Positions 22,462-33,900 of a DNA stretch of 64,000 nt are shown here, in pieces (within the stretch, counting starts at the first letter, position 1; the number at the start of each line of letters is the position of its first letter). The position numbers were made by a program, and so were the translations under genes. The stretch comes from Flavobacteriales bacterium. GTDB lineage: Bacteria > Bacteroidota > Bacteroidia > Flavobacteriales_F > PHOS-HE28. The notes beneath the pieces were generated by a model that was given only the letters and a program-made list of their open reading frames with translations, had not been told where the DNA came from and searched no databases. The stretch is taken from contig CP064979.1 in the NCBI GenBank assembly GCA_016699575.1, positions 2,294,001 to 2,358,000 of the forward strand, read 5' to 3'.

Positions 22462-24426
22462 ATGATCCGCCCCGAAGCCATCCAGCAGGTGAAGGATGCC
22501 GCCCGCATCGACGAGGTGGTGGGGCAGTTCGTGAACCTCAAGCGCAAGGGTCCGCGCTACCTGGGGCTGTGCCCTTTCCACAACGAGAAGACGCCGAGCT
22601 TCAACGTGGTGCCCGCCATGGGCATCTACAAGTGCTTCGGCTGCGGCGAGAGCGGCGACAGCATCGGCTTCCTCATGAAGCACGAGCACCACAGCTATGT
22701 GGAGGCCATTCGCTGGCTGGCCAAGCACTACAATATCGAGCTGCCCGAGGAGGAGGCCACGCCTGAACAACAAGCCGAGCAGACCGAGCGCGAGAGCATC
22801 GCCGTGATCCAGGCCTGGGCGCAGAAGTGGAGCAGCGACAACCTCTGGAACACGGAGGAAGGCAAGCGCATCGGCCTATCGTACTTCCACGAGCGCGGCT
22901 TCCGCGACGACATCATCAAGCAGTTCCAGCTCGGCTATGTGCCGGAGTTCGGCAATGCGTTCAGCACGGCGGCCATCAGCAACGGGTTCAGCCCGGAGTT
23001 GTTGGAGAAGGCGGGTTGGATCAAGCGCCGCGATGATGGTGGTGCGTGGGACTTCTTCGCGGGGCGCGTCACCTTCCCGGTGCACGGGCTCAGCGGCCAG
23101 ATCATCGCCTTCGGTGCGCGCACGCTGAAGAGCGACAAGAAGCTGCCCAAGTACTTCAACAGCCCGGAGAGCGCGCTGTACGTGAAGAGCCGTTCGCTCT
23201 ACGGCATCGCCTTCGCCAAGAAGGCCATCGTGGAGCAGGGCACCTGTTTCCTCGTGGAAGGCTACACCGATGTGATCAGTCTGCACCAAGCGGGCATCGC
23301 CAACGTGGTGGCCAGCAGCGGCACCAGCCTCACGGTGGAGCAAGTTCGGCTCATAAAGCGGTACAGCACCAGCATCACCATCCTCTACGATGGCGACCCT
23401 GCCGGTATCAAGGCCTCACTGCGCGGCATCGACCTCATCCTCGGCGAAGGGCTCACCGTTAAAGTGGTGCTCTTCCCTGACGGCGAGGACCCCGACAGCT
23501 ACGCGCGGTCGCGGCCTAGCAGCGAGGTACTCGACTTCATCGCGAAGGCCGCCAAGGACTTCATCGTCTTCAAGGCCGACATGCTGGTGCGCGAAGCCGA
23601 GGGCGACCCGGTGAAGAAGGCCGCGGCCATCCACGAGATCGTCGCCAGCATCGCGCTGGTGCGCGACCATGTGCTGCGCTCGCTCTACCTGCAGCAGTGC
23701 AGCAAACTCCTCGACGTGCAGGAGCAAGCGCTCATCAGCGAGATGAACAAGGTGCTGCGCCAGCAGTACCGCAAGCGTCTTCGTGCCGACGGGTCGGCAA
23801 TGGTCGGTGGCGATGAGGTGACCCCGGAGATGCTCGCCCCGGAAGTCGCGCCGCCGCAACAGGAACTGCAGGACCTGGGCACGCAGCCACAGGAGCGCGA
23901 GCTGCTGCGGCTTCTTCTCCAGTACGGCCACGTGCCCATCAGCCAATACTTCGCGGAGTTCAGCGCCGACGCCGAGGCGCAGACGGTGACCATCGCCGAC
24001 TGGATCTTCCAGGAACTGGAAGAAGATGATCTGAAGCTGCATGATCAGATGGTGAACACGGCCTTCGGTGAGTACAAGGGCCAGGCTGAAGCCGAACCCG
24101 AAAGCCGCCTGCGCCACTTCATCGAGAACCCCAGCCAAGAGCTGAAGAGCTTCGTGCTCGAACTGGTCACCGAGCGCCACCAACTTGACGACTGGCAACG
24201 CCGCAAGATCCATGTGATCCACGAGCGCGACCAACTGCGTGAGACGGTGGTGCGCGCATTGCGCCGTTACAAAGAGCGCTACGTGGACGTGCTATTGCTC
24301 GACAAGAGCGAGGCCATCAAGACCGCCGACGAGATCGATTGCGAGATCCTGATGAAGGAGAAGATCGCGCTGGAGAAGTTCCGGAGCTCACTGGCCCAGG
24401 ACAGTGGGAGGGTGAGCGTGGGGTAG
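22462..24426 (+). CDS. dnaG: DNA primase
   Basis: Synthesises RNA primers for replication at the fork. 654 residues. The N-terminal zinc finger has Cys37, His40, Cys58 and Cys61 (CPFH...CFGC). The RNA-polymerase core follows, with the TOPRIM motifs LVEGYTDVISLHQAGI and ILYDGDPAGIKA (acidic metal ligands) around residues 265-320. The C-terminal ~200 residues are helical and fit the helicase-binding region. Start MIRPEAIQQVKDAARIDEVV is canonical. Confidence 0.96.
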   Translation: MIRPEAIQQVKDAARIDEVVGQFVNLKRKGPRYLGLCPFHNEKTPSFNVVPAMGIYKCFGCGESGDSIGFLMKHEHHSYVEAIRWLAKHYNIELPEEEATPEQQAEQTERESIAVIQAWAQKWSSDNLWNTEEGKRIGLSYFHERGFRDDIIKQFQLGYVPEFGNAFSTAAISNGFSPELLEKAGWIKRRDDGGAWDFFAGRVTFPVHGLSGQIIAFGARTLKSDKKLPKYFNSPESALYVKSRSLYGIAFAKKAIVEQGTCFLVEGYTDVISLHQAGIANVVASSGTSLTVEQVRLIKRYSTSITILYDGDPAGIKASLRGIDLILGEGLTVKVVLFPDGEDPDSYARSRPSSEVLDFIAKAAKDFIVFKADMLVREAEGDPVKKAAAIHEIVASIALVRDHVLRSLYLQQCSKLLDVQEQALISEMNKVLRQQYRKRLRADGSAMVGGDEVTPEMLAPEVAPPQQELQDLGTQPQERELLRLLLQYGHVPISQYFAEFSADAEAQTVTIADWIFQELEEDDLKLHDQMVNTAFGEYKGQAEAEPESRLRHFIENPSQELKSFVLELVTERHQLDDWQRRKIHVIHERDQLRETVVRALRRYKERYVDVLLLDKSEAIKTADEIDCEILMKEKIALEKFRSSLAQDSGRVSVG

Positions 24427-24431
24427 GCTTC

Positions 24432-24439
24432 TACCTTCA
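24432..24439 (+). promoter_or_regulatory. TACCTTCA promoter-like box
   Basis: TACCTTCA 23 bases upstream of the CDF transporter ATG and just after the dnaG stop; one mismatch to the TAnnTTCG box. Confidence 0.3.
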
Positions 24440-24462
24440 CCACCCCGTGAACGGGATCCCAC

Positions 24463-25386
24463 ATGCACGCGCACGGCCACACGCACCCCGGCCACGATCA
24501 CACCGATGGCCATGCGCACCACCACGCGCACAAGCCCACTACGGGGGCACTGCGAGCGGCGTTCTTCCTCAATGTAGGGTTTGCCATCATCGAGACGTTC
24601 GGTGGTTGGTGGAGCGGCAGTTTGGCGGTGCTCACCGATGCATTGCACGATGCCGGTGATGCGGTGGTGCTGGGCGCTGCATGGTGGTTGCAACGCTTGG
24701 CCACCAAGGACCGCGATGCGCGTTACTCGTACGGCTACGGGCGCTACAGCGCGTTGGGCGGCTGGTTGGGCGCGGGTGTCCTCATCGCCGGTGCATTGCT
24801 GATGTTGTGGAATGCGGTGCCCGCCCTATGGCATCCGGGCGAGCCGCACGCGGAAGGCATGCTGTTACTGGCGGTTGTGGGCGTTGTGTTCAATGGCATT
24901 GCGGCCATGCGCTTGCAGCACGGGCACAGCCTCAGCGAACGCGCCATGTATTTCCATTTGCTGGAGGACGTGTTGGGCTGGGTGGCAGTGCTGGTGGGTG
25001 GTGTAGTGCTCTACTTCTCCGGTTGGAAGTGGATCGATCCCCTGTTGAGCGTCGGCATCAGCATCTACATCCTGTTCAATGCGGTGAAGACGTTGCGTGC
25101 TGGTACGGAAATCCTGATGCAAGCAAGACCGGAAGGACTGGACGAGAATTCAGTGCGCGAGCGGTTGCTGAAGATCCCCTTCGTAACGGATGTGCACGAC
25201 CAGCACGCGTGGACGCTCGACGGCAACTATACCGTGCTCACCCTGCACATCACCGCCACGGGCACCGACCAGCAGGGCATGCTGCGCGTGAAGCAACAGG
25301 CGCGGGAGGCGCTGAATGACATGGGTGTGCACCATGCGACAATCGAACTGGAGATGCCGGGGGAGGATTGCGAGGTGAGGTCCTGA
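24463..25386 (+). CDS. cation diffusion facilitator (zinc/cobalt efflux, CzcD-like)
   Basis: 307-residue inner-membrane metal/proton antiporter. A His-rich N-terminus (HAHGHTHPGHDH, HAHHHAHK) is typical of zinc-transporting CDFs. Six helices follow with the metal-site motif DALHDAGD in helix 2 (HxxxD) and the matching helix-5 segment HLLEDVLGW (HxxxD-type). The cytoplasmic C-terminal domain carries VHDQHAWTLDGN, the conserved H-D-x-H-x-W region. Exports Zn(II) or related ions from the cytoplasm. Confidence 0.93.
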   Translation: MHAHGHTHPGHDHTDGHAHHHAHKPTTGALRAAFFLNVGFAIIETFGGWWSGSLAVLTDALHDAGDAVVLGAAWWLQRLATKDRDARYSYGYGRYSALGGWLGAGVLIAGALLMLWNAVPALWHPGEPHAEGMLLLAVVGVVFNGIAAMRLQHGHSLSERAMYFHLLEDVLGWVAVLVGGVVLYFSGWKWIDPLLSVGISIYILFNAVKTLRAGTEILMQARPEGLDENSVRERLLKIPFVTDVHDQHAWTLDGNYTVLTLHITATGTDQQGMLRVKQQAREALNDMGVHHATIELEMPGEDCEVRS

Positions 25387-25414
25387 ACCGGCGGAACAGT
25401 TCAATTATGCCGGC

Positions 25415-26935
25415 ATGCTCTCTCAACGCAGCTTAGGGTGGATCATCTGGTCTTCGGTGGTGCTCAGCGCATGCAGCGTGTTCTTCTTCCGGTGTTTTCT
25501 CACATTGGACGGACCGGTGCACGTGCTGCATGCGTCAGCGCTGGGAGACGCTTTGCTCGGTCATGCGCGCAATGCGGACGGGTTGACCTATGACTTGTCC
25601 GGCCTGGACGTCGGTCTCCAGGACCCGCTCGCATATGTGCTGCTCTTCTGGTCCAGCCCGGAATCAGTGGAAACCATGCTCGCGGCCTTGGCGTTGTTCG
25701 CGTTGACATCGGGTGCCGTGATTTATGCGCGCGCCATGACCGGTGAGCATCGGCCAGTTGTCCTGCTGGTGCTTCCGCTTTCGTTCTCCGCGCTGTTGAT
25801 CTTGGGCTTCCTGCCGTTCCTCTTCGGCATTGGCATTTGTTTCTGGTCGGTGGCATGGTGGCTGCGCGTGGAAAGGATCAAGATGCATTCCCTCATCGTC
25901 GTTGGCATGCTGCTGCTGCTCTGCGCGTTCATCCATCGCGGTTGTGTACCGCTGTTGGTTCTCCTGATCGGTCTGCACGAGTGGTCTGCACGGCGATCGG
26001 ACGAGCGCGCGTGGTGGGCGCGGTGGGCGATCCTGCCAGCATGGATCCTCCGTGTTGGGACGGTAACGGCGCCTTTGGGACTGCTCGCGTACGTCGGCTA
26101 TCTCCTGTTCTTCCGTGACGTGTTCGAGGTTGTGCCCGCGCGTGATGCGCTGCATGGTCTCTTGACCATGAACGCCTGGCTGCTCTTGGATTCCGGAACG
26201 GAAGGTCCCCTGTTGTTCGCCTTGGGCCTGTTGGTCATTGCGGCGCTGACAGCGGCATGTCTTCACTTGTGGAGAGCTGCAGGTGGCTTGAGGTTTCCAG
26301 CGCCGCTCTGGGCCGGGTTGGCGCTCATCGCGCTGTCGTTGATCGTCCGCACGCCGTGGGCCGATCTCCACTACGTGCCGGAGCGCGCCCAAGTGCTGGG
26401 CGTTGTACTGCTGGTGATATGGGCCGCCGCACAAGCGTCGGTGCAGCGATGGTCGTGGATGTTGGTCGGCGCGGCGATCGTGCTGCACGGTATGCGCACC
26501 TTCTACCTGGAGCGCCGCATGGCCCACTTTGCGGATGAACGGGCCGCTGCGGCGGAAGTCGCGGCGCAACTCGTGCCGGGTTCCTTGGCAGCCGTTCAGC
26601 TCTGTGCTGATGATTGGTTGCTTCTGCACGCCGTAGCGCCGATCATGGTGCGGTACGATGGGATCATCGTCTCGCTGCCGGACAAGTTGCCGATCTCCCG
26701 CGCTTCATCGGGCGGCGAGTCCCTTCGGCAGGCATTGCGCGCTTCCGGCAGGTCGCCGGAATGGTTGGTACGTTGTGCCAGCGATGCAACTTGTCCCAAG
26801 CCGGAACAAGTCGTAGTGTTCGGCGGTTCACCGCAATTGTGGTTGCAGCGGAACCCGGAAGTCGCGCGTGTGCTTGAGCTGGGCTACGAGGTCACCGGGT
26901 CGTCCCCGGCATGGACCGTGTTCTCAAAGCACTGA
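25415..26935 (+). CDS. hypothetical polytopic membrane protein
   Basis: 506 residues with about ten transmembrane helices and a soluble C-terminal part of ~130 residues. The early loop FLTLDGPVHVLHASALGDALL, with an acidic residue after helix 1, is seen in some GT-C glycosyltransferase-like proteins, but no family was recognised. It converges on the PorP/SprF gene, with only 7 bases between stops. Confidence 0.7.
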   Translation: MLSQRSLGWIIWSSVVLSACSVFFFRCFLTLDGPVHVLHASALGDALLGHARNADGLTYDLSGLDVGLQDPLAYVLLFWSSPESVETMLAALALFALTSGAVIYARAMTGEHRPVVLLVLPLSFSALLILGFLPFLFGIGICFWSVAWWLRVERIKMHSLIVVGMLLLLCAFIHRGCVPLLVLLIGLHEWSARRSDERAWWARWAILPAWILRVGTVTAPLGLLAYVGYLLFFRDVFEVVPARDALHGLLTMNAWLLLDSGTEGPLLFALGLLVIAALTAACLHLWRAAGGLRFPAPLWAGLALIALSLIVRTPWADLHYVPERAQVLGVVLLVIWAAAQASVQRWSWMLVGAAIVLHGMRTFYLERRMAHFADERAAAAEVAAQLVPGSLAAVQLCADDWLLLHAVAPIMVRYDGIIVSLPDKLPISRASSGGESLRQALRASGRSPEWLVRCASDATCPKPEQVVVFGGSPQLWLQRNPEVARVLELGYEVTGSSPAWTVFSKH

Positions 26936-26942
26936 GGCTGGC

Positions 26943-27908
26943 TCAAGGCATCTGTGGCGGGGCTCCTGCGCTCTTCTTCTCCTTCGCCGCAGGCCGCGCC
27001 TTGTTGAAGAGGATGCCCAGCATCACCTCGTGCGTGCCATTGCTGTAGCGTTGCAGGTTGGTGGTGGTGATGTCGTACGCGTAGCCGAACTGGAACGAGC
27101 TCTTCAGCGTTGCTCCGATCATCACACTGATGGCATCGGCACTGCGCCACGTGGCGCCCAGCCACACCTGGTTCTTGTACTTGGCCACCAACGTCAGGTC
27201 GATCTTCGCGGGCACGGGGCTCACGTATTTCACCAGGGCCTGCGGCTCCAGCGTGAAGTTGTCGCTCACCGCCCAGCGGTAGCCGCCCATCAGCATGTAG
27301 TGGTCCTCCAGCTTGTTCAGCGTGCTGGTCTGCTCATCGAAGAAGTACACCTTGTTCTGCGCGATCTGCGGCAGGCTGATGCCCACCCAGTACTTCGTAT
27401 GGTAGAGGTAGGCACCGAACGCGAAGTCGGGCAGCACCTGTCCGCGCAGCTGATCGTCCATCACCGTTTCGTTCGCATCGTGGAAGGTGATCTTGCTGCC
27501 GTCGATGAGGAATTGCTGAAGGCCTGCGCTCAGCGCGAGCGAGAGGTGCAGCTCCTCCTTCAGCTTCAAGTGGTAGGCATAGCTCAGCTGGAAACCGGTG
27601 CGACGTGTCGGGCCTACGTGGTCCGTGTACACCCATCCGCCCAAACCCATCTTCCTGCCGATGGGCGTGATGGCGCTTAGCGTGAAGGTGCGCGGCGCGT
27701 CTTGTATGCCCACCCACTGGTTGCGGTGGCTGCTGCGCAGCTCGAACGCCTGCCTGCTGCCGGCCACTGCCGGGTTGTGCACGTAGTCGTTGAAGGCGTA
27801 CTGGCTGAACTGCGGTAGCTGTTGTGCCGCTGTGAGCAGCGGCAGCAACAAGAGCAGCGACAGGACCTTGCTCCTGCCAACGGCCAACTGGTTCTTCATG
27901 GTTGCCAT
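26943..27908 (-). CDS. PorP/SprF family type IX secretion membrane protein
   Basis: 321 residues with a signal peptide ending around LTAAQQ. The mature start LPQFSQYAFNDYVHNPAVAGSRQAFELRSSHRNQWVGI is the hallmark of PorP/SprF outer-membrane beta-barrel proteins. These accompany large type-IX-secreted adhesins with type B C-terminal domains and are thought to help anchor or export them. Last gene of the four-gene minus-strand surface cluster, 13 bases after the giant adhesin. A second ATG 3 codons in is an alternative start. Confidence 0.92.
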   Translation of the reverse strand: MATMKNQLAVGRSKVLSLLLLLPLLTAAQQLPQFSQYAFNDYVHNPAVAGSRQAFELRSSHRNQWVGIQDAPRTFTLSAITPIGRKMGLGGWVYTDHVGPTRRTGFQLSYAYHLKLKEELHLSLALSAGLQQFLIDGSKITFHDANETVMDDQLRGQVLPDFAFGAYLYHTKYWVGISLPQIAQNKVYFFDEQTSTLNKLEDHYMLMGGYRWAVSDNFTLEPQALVKYVSPVPAKIDLTLVAKYKNQVWLGATWRSADAISVMIGATLKSSFQFGYAYDITTTNLQRYSNGTHEVMLGILFNKARPAAKEKKSAGAPPQMP

Positions 27909-27921
27909 GTTCGTTCAGGTG

Positions 27922-30900
27922 TTAGCGCAGCACGGTGAGCGGGCCAGTGTAGGGTTCCGGGAAATCGGGATGGTTCAGCTCGATGGCGTAGTAGTACGTG
28001 CCGATGGGCACTTCACCACCGTTGTAGCTGCCGTCCCAGTATTCCAGGTAGCCGACGCTGCGGAAGAGCAGTTCGCCCCAGCGGTTGTAGATCTCCACCG
28101 TGCACTCGGGGAAGCGTTCGATAAGGTCGATCTGCCAAGTGTCGTTAACGCCATCGCCGTTCGGGCTGAAGCCGGTGGGGATGACGATCTCCGGGATCAC
28201 GGTGACGAGCGCACTGTCGATGCTGGTGCAGCCGTTGGTGCCGGTGACTTCCACGGTGAACCATGTGGTGCCGGGCGGGTCCGCGGTCGGGTTCGCGTTG
28301 TTGGGATCATCCAATAGTGAGTCCGGTTGCCATACGTAGCTGCTTCCAGCCGGTCCGGTCGGGTTGCCGCCCAGTGTGGTGGTCTGCTGCAGGAAGATCT
28401 CCTGGTCAGGCCCTGCATCGGCCAAAGGTGAAGCCAGCACCGTCACCACCACGGTGTCGGCATCGCTGCACGGGCCGTTACTAATGTTGAGGATGTACGT
28501 GTAGGTGCCGGCCGGGAGCGTGGGCAGTGTGTACAACGGATCGGTGCCCACCACATTGCCGCCGGTGCTCCAACTGTAGCTTGTTGCTCCTACGCTGGTG
28601 CTTCCATCCAGGACAATGGGAGAACCGTTGCACGCCTGTACATCGGGCCCGGCGATCGCTTCAACAGTGGTGATGGCACCGACTGTGGCACTGACGCTCA
28701 CTGCGCAGTTGTTGTCGTCGAGGATGTTCGCCGTGTACACGCCCGGTGCAAGACCCGCTATGTCCTCGCTGTTGCTGCTGAAGCCGCCCGGTCCGCTCCA
28801 GGACACATCATAGTTCGGTGTGCCGCCGCCGATGCTGATCGCGATGCTGCCATCATTGGCCGTGCTGCACAGTGCATCCACCACTTGGTCCACGGTGGCA
28901 GTGAGCGCAGGTGGCTCGGTAATGGTGAACGTGATGGTCGTATCGCAGCCGATGCCGTCGGTGATGGTGACGGTGATGGGACCTGCGCAGAGACCCGTAG
29001 CACTGTTGGTGCCATCGCCGTTCGACGGGTCAGGGGTCCAGTCGTACGTGTAGTTGCCGAAACCGCCCGTGGCAGCCAGCACGATGCTGCCGTTGCATTC
29101 GCCGTTGCACTGCACGTTGCTCACCACGGCGTTGTCCACAATGGGCTGGAAGGGCAGGATGGTGAACGGAACCACCGTGTCGCAACCGAGCGAGTCGGTG
29201 ATGGTTACCGTGTAGTTCCCCGCTTCGAGGCCGAGCGCATCAACAAAGCCATCGCCGTTGTCCGGGTCGGGATCCCAGTCGATGCCGTAGGTGGTTCCGC
29301 TGCCACCGCTCGGAACGATGTGCGCTTCGCCGTCGCCGGGGCCGTTGCATGTTTCACCCGTGAAGGTTAGGCCGGGCGTGATGGGCGTGCCTTCGGTGAT
29401 GGTGAACGACTGGGTGACCGAGCAACTGTTGGCATCGGTGATCACCACATCGTAGTCGCCGGCGCACAGTGCACCCACACCGGTGGTGTCCGTTGCAATG
29501 GTATTGCCACCGAAGATCCATGTGATGCTGTAAGGCGGTGTTCCACCGGCGATGGCCAGGGATGCAGTGGCGCTGCAATCGCCCGCGCATGCATTGTTGG
29601 TGGTGGTAACGCCCGCCGTCAGCTGCAGCGGTTCATCCACAGTGTAGGTCAGCACCGTGTCGCAGCCGTTGAAGTCCGTGATGCTTACCGTGTAGGTTCC
29701 TGCGCACAGGTCGGTCACGTTGGGCGTGCCGTCGCCGTTGATCGGATCGGGGCTCCAATCGATGGCGTAGCCGCCGGTACCACCGCTGATCAGCAGACCT
29801 ATCGCACCATCGCACACCCCGAAGCAGGATGCGCTATCGATGGTGGCGCTGATGCTGTACGGCAGCGGCTCGATGATGAGCACGGTCTCCGTCGTATCGC
29901 ACAGGCCATCGCTGATGAGCACGGTGTAGGTGCCTGCGCACAGTTGGGTGATCTGCGACGTGCTGTCGCCGACCAACGGATCAGGGCTCCAGTCGAACGT
30001 GTACACACCCGTGCCGCCCGTCGGACCGGCGGTTGCCGTGCCGTTGCACTCACCTGCGCAGAGCACAGCGCTCGTGCTGATGTTCGGTACGATCGGGTCA
30101 GGTGCGAGCACGTTCACCGTATCGATGCTCACGCACCCATCACCGTTGATGACTTCCACCAGGTAGCTGCCAGCGCAAAGACCGGATACGAAAAGCGTAT
30201 TGGGCTGGTTGAGCGTCACCCCGTTGATGTCGTACCACTCGATGGTGCACGGGATGATGCCGCAGTTGAAGCTCACCTGCGCCACGCCATCACAAACGTT
30301 CGGGCACGACGTGCTGCCGTCCACGGTGGTGAGCACCTCGCCATCGGTATCGGTCACCGCGACCGCGATCGTAGCCGTGCAGCCGTTCGCATCGGTAACG
30401 GTGAGGCCGTAGAGCCCCGCGCACAGGTTCACCAACGCGCTGTCGGTGCTGAACGGACCATTGTTCAGTGTCCATTGGTAGCTGTACGGGAGCGTTCCGC
30501 CGACGGGCAGTGCAGCAGCTGTGCCGTTGCAGATCTGGCATTGGCTCTGGGTCGGATTGCTCGTTACGCCCAGCAGGAGCGGCTCCGTGATCGTGTACGT
30601 GATGGTGGTATCGCAGCCGTTGCTGTCGGAGATCGTCACGTCGTAGTTGCCGGCGCAGAGACCGGTCACGTTCGCTGTGCCATCACCGGCGATCGGGTCA
30701 GGGCTCCAGTCGTAGGTGTACACGCCGTTGCCGCCGGTCACCGTCAGGTCAATACTTCCATCGCAAACGCCGCTGCACGTTACATCGGCTTGCGTGGCGT
30801 TCACCACCAGCGGTTGGGGCTCCAGGATGAGCACGTTCACCGTGGTGTCGCAGCCTGCGTCGTCGGTGATGGTCAAGGTGTAAACACCAGCGCAGAGACC

Positions 30901-33900
30901 GACCACCTGTGCCGTGGTGTCAGCGCCCACCACGCCCGGTCCCCAGTCGTAGCTGTAGGGCGGAACACCGCCGACCGGTCCTGCCGTGGCCGAGCCATCG
31001 CACGTACCTGCGCAGGTGGCTTGCGTGGTGCTGATGTTCGCTGCGATGCCGATCGGCTCGGACACCACCGCTGTGTCGAGGCTCGCGCATCCATCGCCGT
31101 TGGTCACCATCACGATGTAGGTGCCTGCGCAAAGACTGTCCACGGTGTTCTGGCCCGGTTGGTTGATGTTGTTGCCCAACACATCGTACCAGTCGATGGT
31201 GCAACTGGGCACACTGCAGTTGAACTGCACTTCCACGATACCGCTGCATTCACCGGCGCAGCCCGCAGCGCCATCGATCATCGTCAGCGCCTCACCACCA
31301 CTGTCGGTGATGGCAACACCTTGCGTGGTGCTGCACCCATTGTCGTCCGTAGCGGTGGCGGTGTACACACCGGCGCAGAGGTTGGTGAGCGAATTGCCCG
31401 TGCCCACTGGCAAGCCGCTCAGGGTCCATGTGATCACCACGTTGCCCGTGCCGCCGTTCGTCGTTGCGTTAACGGTGCCGTTGCACAACTGGCATTGGCT
31501 CGGGGTGGTGGTTATGCTGAGCGCGATGGGCTGTGGGTCCGCGATGGTGAAGGTCACGGTGGTGTCGCAGCCGTTCGCATCGCTGATGGTGAGGTCGTAG
31601 TTGCCGGCGCACAATTGGAACGCGCTGTTGGTGCCGTCGCCGTTGGGCGGATCAGGCGTCCAGTTGTAGGTGATGTTGCCTGTGCCTCCGTTCACCGTGG
31701 CCACGATGCTTGCGTTGCAATCACCTGCGCAAAGCAGGTCGGTCTGCACGGCGTTCACCGTCAGCGGTTGCGGCTCCAGGATCAATACGCTCACTGTGGT
31801 GTCGCAGCCCGTGAAGTCCGTGATGAGCACCGTGTACACCCCTGCACAGAGGCTGTCCACGCTCGGTGTTCCATCACCGCTGATCGGATCGGGCGACCAG
31901 TTGTACGCGTAGGGGCCGGTGCCGCCGGTGGGTCCCACGGTGGCCGTTCCGTCGCAAACGCCGGCGCAGGTCACCGGCGTGGTGCTGATGTTGGCCACGA
32001 TCGGGTCGGGCGCAACAACAACGGCCGTATCGATGCTCACGCATCCGCTGTTGTTGGTCACCTCCGCGTAATAGGTGCCCGCGCAGAGGTTGCTCACCGT
32101 GTTTCCGAACTGGAACAACGGGAAGCCGTTGCCACCGAACCAGGCGATGCTGCACGCCGGATCGCTGCAATTGAACTGCACCTCCACCGTGCCATCACAA
32201 ACATCCGGGCAACTGGTGGTATCCCCGATGGCGGTAATGACTTCACCATCGCTGTCGATCACAGGCACGGCCTGTTGCAACAGGCAGCCGTTCTGGTCGG
32301 CAATGCTGGCGATGTACACACCGGCGCACAGGCTGTCCAGCGTATTGCCGAAGCCAGCGATCTGGAAGTTCGGATCGATCCACGCGATGAACGTGAAGCC
32401 GGTCCCGCCGCTCACGTTCACCGTGGCGGTGCCGTTGCAAAGCAGGCACTCGCTTGGCGTGCTGCTCGCCGCCGCGGACAGCGGCAGCGGTTCATTGATG
32501 GTGAAGGCGACCGTGGTGTCGCAGCCGTTCAAGTCCGCAACGACCACACTGATGGTGCCCGCGGTGAGGCCGCTGGCGGTGTTGGTGCCGTCGCCATTGG
32601 GCGGATCGGGCGTCCAGTTGTAGGTGTAGCCGCCATTGCCCCCGGTCACGTTCAATACGACTTCACCGTTGTCTTCGCCGGCGCACAGCACGTCGCTCAC
32701 GATGGCGCCGAGGTCCAAGGCGGGCGGGGATGTGATGAGGATGTTCACGGTGGTGTCGCAACCGCTGGCATCAATGATCGTCACTACATACGTGCCGGCG
32801 CACAGGCCGCTAGCCGTGGGTTGGTTGTCGCCGCTGGGCGGGATCGGGTTCCACAGGTAGGTGTACGGTGGCTCGCCGCCTGTGGGGCCCAGCGTTGCGG
32901 TGCCATCGCACGAGCCTGGACAGGTCACAGGCGTTGTGCTGAAGTTCGGAACGATCGGATCGAAGGGAAGCACATCGAAGAAGACCGTCGTGTCGCAGCC
33001 AACCGAGTCGGTGATCGTCACGGTGTAACTGCCAGCGCACAAGCCGGTCACGACATCCGTCGTTTGGCCGCCTGGCTGCCAGACGAAGGAGAAGGAGCCC
33101 GTTCCACCGAAGGGGAACACGGCGGCTTGTCCGGTGCAGGAGCCCGTGCAATCCTCGTTCTCCACCACCAAGTTCGGTTCAATGGGGCCTGGCTTGAAGA
33201 TGTCGAACACGATCGTTGTGTCGCAGCCGTTGGCGTCGGTGACGGTAACGATGCCACCTCCTTCACACAGTCCTATCGCTATGCTATCGCCCTGGCCGTT
33301 CTGCGGTACAGGGTCCCAGAAGTAGGTGTACGGCCCAGCGATCCCCGAGGTGGTCACCACCGCTTCACCGTTGCATTCGTTGTGGCATAAGCCATTGGTG
33401 ATCGCAAGCGATGCATCCACCGGCTGTTGTGGCAGGATGGTGAACGTCACCGTCGTGTCGCACCCATTGTCATCGATGATGGTGACACTGTTCGGACCGG
33501 CGCACAGACCTGTCACGCTCGGTGTGCTTTGCCCGCCCGGGCTCCACAGGAAGACGAAGCCAACGCCGCTGCCGCCTGTCGGGTTCGCCGTGGCGGTGCC
33601 GTCGCAGGGGCCGTTGCAGGTTTCGTTCGTGAAGCTCAGGCCGGGATCAATGGCCACGGGCCCGCCGATGGTGAACACGATGGTCGTGTCGCACTGCGCT
33701 GAGTCGCCGATGGTGAGCGTGTAAGTGCCCACGCAGAGGTCAGTGGCGTTCGGTGTGCCCTGGCCGTTCACAGGCGGGTTCCAGGTGTAGTCGTAGGGTG
33801 GCAGGCCCCCGGCTGCTACAACGTTGGCGATCCCATCGCATGCACCAGCGCAGCTCACATTGCTCTGCGTTGTGGTGATGGTGATGCCGCTCGGTGTGTT

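Noticed and set aside
29944..33390. 1,148-codon plus-strand open frame (and others up to 593 codons, e.g. 33955-35736) opposite the giant adhesin gene
   Set aside because: They mirror the repeats of the minus-strand gene, lack start context, signal or domains, and their Ala/Arg/Gly-rich sequence is expected from reading GC-rich repeats antisense.
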